Source: Alistipes sp. UBA943
Lineage (GTDB): Bacteria > Bacteroidota > Bacteroidia > Bacteroidales > Rikenellaceae
Reading direction: 5' to 3'
Length of the DNA stretch: 7,785 nt
Assembly: GCA_002293345.1 (NCBI GenBank)
Contig: DBDB01000089.1
Coordinates: forward strand, 1 to 7,785
Part shown: positions 4,688-7,785 of the stretch, in pieces
Layout of the letters: each line of letters opens with the position of its first letter
How positions within the stretch are numbered: the stretch's first letter is position 1
The notes under the pieces: model-generated
The model's database searches: none
The model's input: the letters and a program-made list of their open reading frames with translations, nothing else
Told to the model about the DNA's origin: nothing
Translations under genes and position numbers: made by a program

Positions 4688-6247
4688 GTGTCGCAGGATT
4701 ACAGTCGTCAGGGATTCAAGGCGGTGGCGTGGCTCATCGTCGTGCTGTTGGGGGTGAGCTTCATTCCCCCACAGACCGTCGGCAATGTTACCCTGAGGCG
4801 TGCCAATATCCTCTCCGACATCGTTACGTTCGACGATCCAGAAAAGGAGGTCATGGAGATCCTCGATGAACGTGACTATGAGATCGACCTGGCGCAAGTG
4901 GCGCTCCGTGTCGCTGAGGCCAAGGCTGTAAATACCCTTCCTGACTCCGTCCCGACGACCATCGAGTGGAATCTGATGCCGCTGCCGGACAGTATTCCCA
5001 CCACCGAGATGGAGCTGACACCGCCGACGCGCATGATCCCCATCGCGACCCCGATCGAGGATTTCGATGAAACGGGATACAGCCGTGTCGAGGCGTTCTA
5101 CCGCAAGTTGCAGACCAACGGTCTCACGACACGTATCGCTGTGTTAGGAGACTCGTTCATCGAGGGAGACATCATGACGGCCGAGTTGCGCGAGCAGCTG
5201 CAACAGCGTTACGGCGGCCAGGGCGCGGGCTTCGCACCGATGGATTATCCCCTTTCGGGATTCCGCCAGACGATACGTGCCACTTCCAATGGCTGGACGA
5301 CCTACAACATCCTGCAAAACAAGACTCCGGCGTGGCTCAAGGAGGATTACTTCATATCGGGATGGATGAGTATCCCCTCCACCGGTGCATCGACACGTTG
5401 GGAAGCGCCGCTCCGTACGGGATTACTTTCGACACCGGGCGCCACGGGGGATTTCTGCGAACGGGTGCGGATCCTGTTTATCAGCCGGTCGAACAGCCGT
5501 GTCGAGGTGACGGTGAACGACGCGACGAAACGCACGTTCGAGATTCAGGGGTCGGACGAGGTGCGTCAGATCGTCGTACGTGCCCCGATACGTTCACTGA
5601 CATTCCGTGTGGCAGGGGGTGCCAACGGGTTTATCGGTTACGGTGCCATCTTCGAGGGAGAAACGGGTGTCGTGGTGGATAACTATGCCGTGCGTAGCGA
5701 CAACGGGCGCGCGCTCTTGCGTACCAACCCTTCAATTGATGCCCAGATCGACGCCCTGATCGGTGGTTACGATCTTATCGTGCTGCAATACGGGCTCAAC
5801 ATCCTGCAAGCGGATCTGTATAGTTATACGCGTTACGGATCGCAACTCGAAAAGATGATCGCCTATGCACGCCAGTGTTTCCCACGGGCGGGGATTGTGG
5901 TGATGGGGGTGAGCGACCGCAGCGTGAAGTCGTCCAACGGTCAGTTCGAGCCGATGCGGTCGGCCACCGCCCTGTTGAAGGCGCAGCGTGGGGCCGCGGA
6001 GCGTATGGGCGCCGCATTCTGGAGTACGTTCGATGCGATCCGGTCGCAGGGCGGTATCTCGCAATTCGTGCGCAACGGCTGGGCCGGTAAAGACTACACG
6101 CATGTCAACTTTGCTGGTGGCCGGCGTGTGGCGTGGTCGCTGTTCGATGCGGTAAACGACGCTGCCGAACAGCACAAACCGATCATCTGGATCCGTCACG
6201 ATCCGGTCATCACCCCCGAAACAGAACAAGAGTTCAAATGGAAATAG
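4688..6247 (+). CDS. Membrane-anchored SGNH-family O-acyltransferase/esterase (MBOAT partner)
   Basis: A 519-residue protein. The start is a GTG three bases after the peptidase stop; no nearer in-frame ATG precedes the hydrophobic segment 12-27 (signal anchor). The motif TLRRANILSDI follows, then an acidic, proline-rich linker (about 45-125). SGNH block I is GDSFIEGD with Ser156, block III is YGLN with Asn371, and block V is DYTH with Asp469 and His472. So the triad Ser-Asp-His is present. Between blocks I and III lies a beta-rich insert of roughly 130 residues (about 215-345), an arrangement like the inserted carbohydrate-binding module of the peptidoglycan O-acetylesterase Ape1. The acting site is the periplasm. 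With the MBOAT gene overlapping its 3' end by 10 bp, it is likely to transfer an acyl group to, or remove it from, an envelope glycan. Which glycan, and direction of the reaction, are not determined. Confidence 0.88.
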   Translation: MSQDYSRQGFKAVAWLIVVLLGVSFIPPQTVGNVTLRRANILSDIVTFDDPEKEVMEILDERDYEIDLAQVALRVAEAKAVNTLPDSVPTTIEWNLMPLPDSIPTTEMELTPPTRMIPIATPIEDFDETGYSRVEAFYRKLQTNGLTTRIAVLGDSFIEGDIMTAELREQLQQRYGGQGAGFAPMDYPLSGFRQTIRATSNGWTTYNILQNKTPAWLKEDYFISGWMSIPSTGASTRWEAPLRTGLLSTPGATGDFCERVRILFISRSNSRVEVTVNDATKRTFEIQGSDEVRQIVVRAPIRSLTFRVAGGANGFIGYGAIFEGETGVVVDNYAVRSDNGRALLRTNPSIDAQIDALIGGYDLIVLQYGLNILQADLYSYTRYGSQLEKMIAYARQCFPRAGIVVMGVSDRSVKSSNGQFEPMRSATALLKAQRGAAERMGAAFWSTFDAIRSQGGISQFVRNGWAGKDYTHVNFAGGRRVAWSLFDAVNDAAEQHKPIIWIRHDPVITPETEQEFKWK

Positions 6248-7734
6248 GTCTATCGTTAGAGAATCTGGGGTCGATGTTCGCGTACGACGCATCGCAACCG
6301 TTGATCTTTAACAGCGGTCTGTTCCTGTTTCTGTTCGCCGCGTTCCTGTTTTTTTACGGTTTCCTGCGACGTGCCACGATGGCACGGATCGTCTACGTGA
6401 TCCTCTTCTCGCTATACTTTTACTACAAGTCGAGCGGCCTCTATTTTTTGTTGCTGATCTTTGCCGCGACGAGCGATTTCTGTATCGCACGGGTCATGTC
6501 GCGAACCCCAAAGGGATGCGGACGGGGGTGGCTGATGTTTCTCAGCGTGGCGGTGAACCTGGGCATGTTGGGATACTTCAAGTACACGAATTTCTTTGTC
6601 GGCATCGCCAACGACCTCGTGGGGGATGGTTTTTTGGAGTTCAAGAATATCTTCCTGCCTGTCGGTATATCGTTCTTCGTATTCCAGTCGATGAGTTACA
6701 CCATAGACGTGTACCGCGGCACGTTGAAACCCCTCACGAACTGGCTTGATTATCTGTTCTACCTCTCGTTCTTCCCCCAGTTAGTGGCCGGACCCATCGT
6801 ACGGGCACGTGACTTCATCCCGCAGATCCGTCAAAATCCGATACGTGTGACACGTACCATGTTCGGCATGGGCGTGTTTTTGATCCTGTGCGGGTTGTTC
6901 AAGAAGGCCGTCATTTCCGACTACATTTCGGCCAATTTTGTGGACCGCATCTTCGACGATCCCACGCTATATTCCGGTTTCGAGTGCCTGATGGGGGTAT
7001 ACGGTTACGCGTTGCAGATCTATTGCGACTTCTCGGGATATTCCGACATGGCGATCGGTATCGCACTGTTGTTGGGTTTTAGATTTCCACGAAACTTCGA
7101 TGCACCCTACAAGTCGGCCACGATCACGGAGTTCTGGCGACGGTGGCACATATCGCTCTCCTCGTGGCTGCGCGACTATCTCTATATCTCGTTGGGCGGC
7201 AATCGAAAGGGTAAGATTCGCACCTACGTCAATCTCCTCCTGACGATGCTGTTGGGTGGCTTGTGGCATGGGGCGGCGTTACGATTCGTGCTGTGGGGTG
7301 GGTTGCATGGCGTGGCGCTGGCGCTCCATAAAATGTGGATGAGTGCCTTCCCGAAAGCCAAAATGCTGGGTAGCGAAATGAAGTGGGGATGGCGCATCGT
7401 CGGTGTCGTCTTTACGTTCCACGTGGTATGTTTCGGGTGGCTGTTCTTCCGTGCCGATACCATGCAGAAGGTGGGTGATGTCCTCCGTCAAATCGCCACC
7501 AACTTCAACCCCCAAATCGCCCCCCAACTCGTCTCAGGGTATGCAGGTGTATTCCTTCTGATGGGCATCGGTTATCTTCTGCACCTCGTCCCGCGCCGCG
7601 GCGACCGGTTCGCGGAGCGAACCGCAGTGGCGATGCCCCTGGCAGCACACGTGCTGCTCGCCGCGGCGATGGTGTGGTTAGTTATGCAGGTCAAATCCGC
7701 AGATATTCAACCCTTTATATACTTCCAATTTTGA
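6238..7734 (+). CDS. MBOAT-family (AlgI-like) membrane O-acyltransferase
   Basis: A 498-residue polytopic protein. The frame is open from 6133, but I choose the ATG at 6238, which overlaps the SGNH stop region by 10 bp. Met13 (6274), just before FAYDASQPLIF, is a possible alternative. About ten or more hydrophobic segments are visible. MBOAT signatures are FLPVGISFFVFQSMSYTIDV, FFPQLVAGPIVRARDF, YCDFSGYSDMAIGIALLLGF, then FWRRWHISLSSWLRDYLYIS containing His304, and GGLWHGA with His344, the conserved catalytic histidine of AlgI, PatA and DltB. The protein should move acyl groups, usually acetyl from acetyl-CoA, across the inner membrane to a periplasmic partner, here the SGNH protein. Alginate itself is not implied, since no alginate genes are present, so I give no symbol. 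No terminator is seen in the 51 bases after the stop and the operon may continue. Confidence 0.95.
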   Translation: MEIGLSLENLGSMFAYDASQPLIFNSGLFLFLFAAFLFFYGFLRRATMARIVYVILFSLYFYYKSSGLYFLLLIFAATSDFCIARVMSRTPKGCGRGWLMFLSVAVNLGMLGYFKYTNFFVGIANDLVGDGFLEFKNIFLPVGISFFVFQSMSYTIDVYRGTLKPLTNWLDYLFYLSFFPQLVAGPIVRARDFIPQIRQNPIRVTRTMFGMGVFLILCGLFKKAVISDYISANFVDRIFDDPTLYSGFECLMGVYGYALQIYCDFSGYSDMAIGIALLLGFRFPRNFDAPYKSATITEFWRRWHISLSSWLRDYLYISLGGNRKGKIRTYVNLLLTMLLGGLWHGAALRFVLWGGLHGVALALHKMWMSAFPKAKMLGSEMKWGWRIVGVVFTFHVVCFGWLFFRADTMQKVGDVLRQIATNFNPQIAPQLVSGYAGVFLLMGIGYLLHLVPRRGDRFAERTAVAMPLAAHVLLAAAMVWLVMQVKSADIQPFIYFQF

Positions 7735-7785
7735 TAAACCTTAAACCCTTACCCCTTGCTGAAACTGTCGCTTTTTTGGAAAAAA

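Noticed and set aside
6133..6237. N-terminal extension of the MBOAT frame
   Set aside because: It overlaps the SGNH 3' end, has Arg/His-rich shadow composition, and the ATG at 6238 gives a normal MBOAT N-terminus.
7735..7785. Possible promoter or terminator in the tail after the MBOAT stop
   Set aside because: The T run near 7772-7777 has no GC stem before it, and no good TAnnTTTG match is present. The window ends too soon to judge; I see no gene in it.

Overview
The window looks like chromosomal DNA of a Bacteroidota bacterium, probably order Bacteroidales. The evidence is TAnnTTTG-type -7 boxes, few clear Shine-Dalgarno sites, a FISUMP-type domain remnant, a menaquinone-type UbiE/MenG and an AlgI-like MBOAT paired with an SGNH protein. 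The GC-rich codon choice would suit a Rikenellaceae/Alistipes-like genome, but that placement is a guess from style, not from a search.

Left part (1-3172), everything on the minus strand. Read in the direction of transcription there is a four-gene, tightly packed run: a LolC/LolE-type ABC permease (2021-3172), UbiE/MenG (1301-2008), a small lipoprotein (868-1317) and a secreted SPOR-domain protein (410-871). The last three overlap (17 bp, then an ATGA overlap). The run is followed by a CAU-anticodon tRNA (287-360) with its own -7 box, a strong intrinsic terminator (258-285) and then the C-terminal stump of a FISUMP domain protein (43-255) that has lost its start.

The 54-bp gap 3173-3226 is a divergent promoter region. 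It holds one -7 box for each direction. The minus-strand gene also has a Shine-Dalgarno site, while the plus-strand gene has almost no room for a leader.

Right part (3227-7785), everything on the plus strand: a YdfG-like short-chain dehydrogenase (3227-3970), a YugP-type membrane zinc metallopeptidase (3989-4684), a membrane-anchored SGNH protein with a GTG start (4688-6247) and an MBOAT O-acyltransferase (6238-7734). Spacings are 18 bp, 3 bp and a 10-bp overlap, so this reads as one operon that may continue past the window edge. The last two genes form the usual two-part export O-acylation machine: MBOAT moves an acyl group across the membrane and the SGNH protein transfers it to, or removes it from, an envelope glycan. 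The glycan is not identifiable here.

Most of the window is ordinary housekeeping and envelope content. The points most worth checking are the MBOAT/SGNH pair with its inserted beta-rich domain, two -7 boxes lying 4-5 bp before start codons (possible leaderless mRNAs), the unusual T arm of the tRNA, and the FISUMP stump abutting the tRNA terminator. I did not see a CRISPR array, insertion sequence, phage gene or a clearly new defence system.
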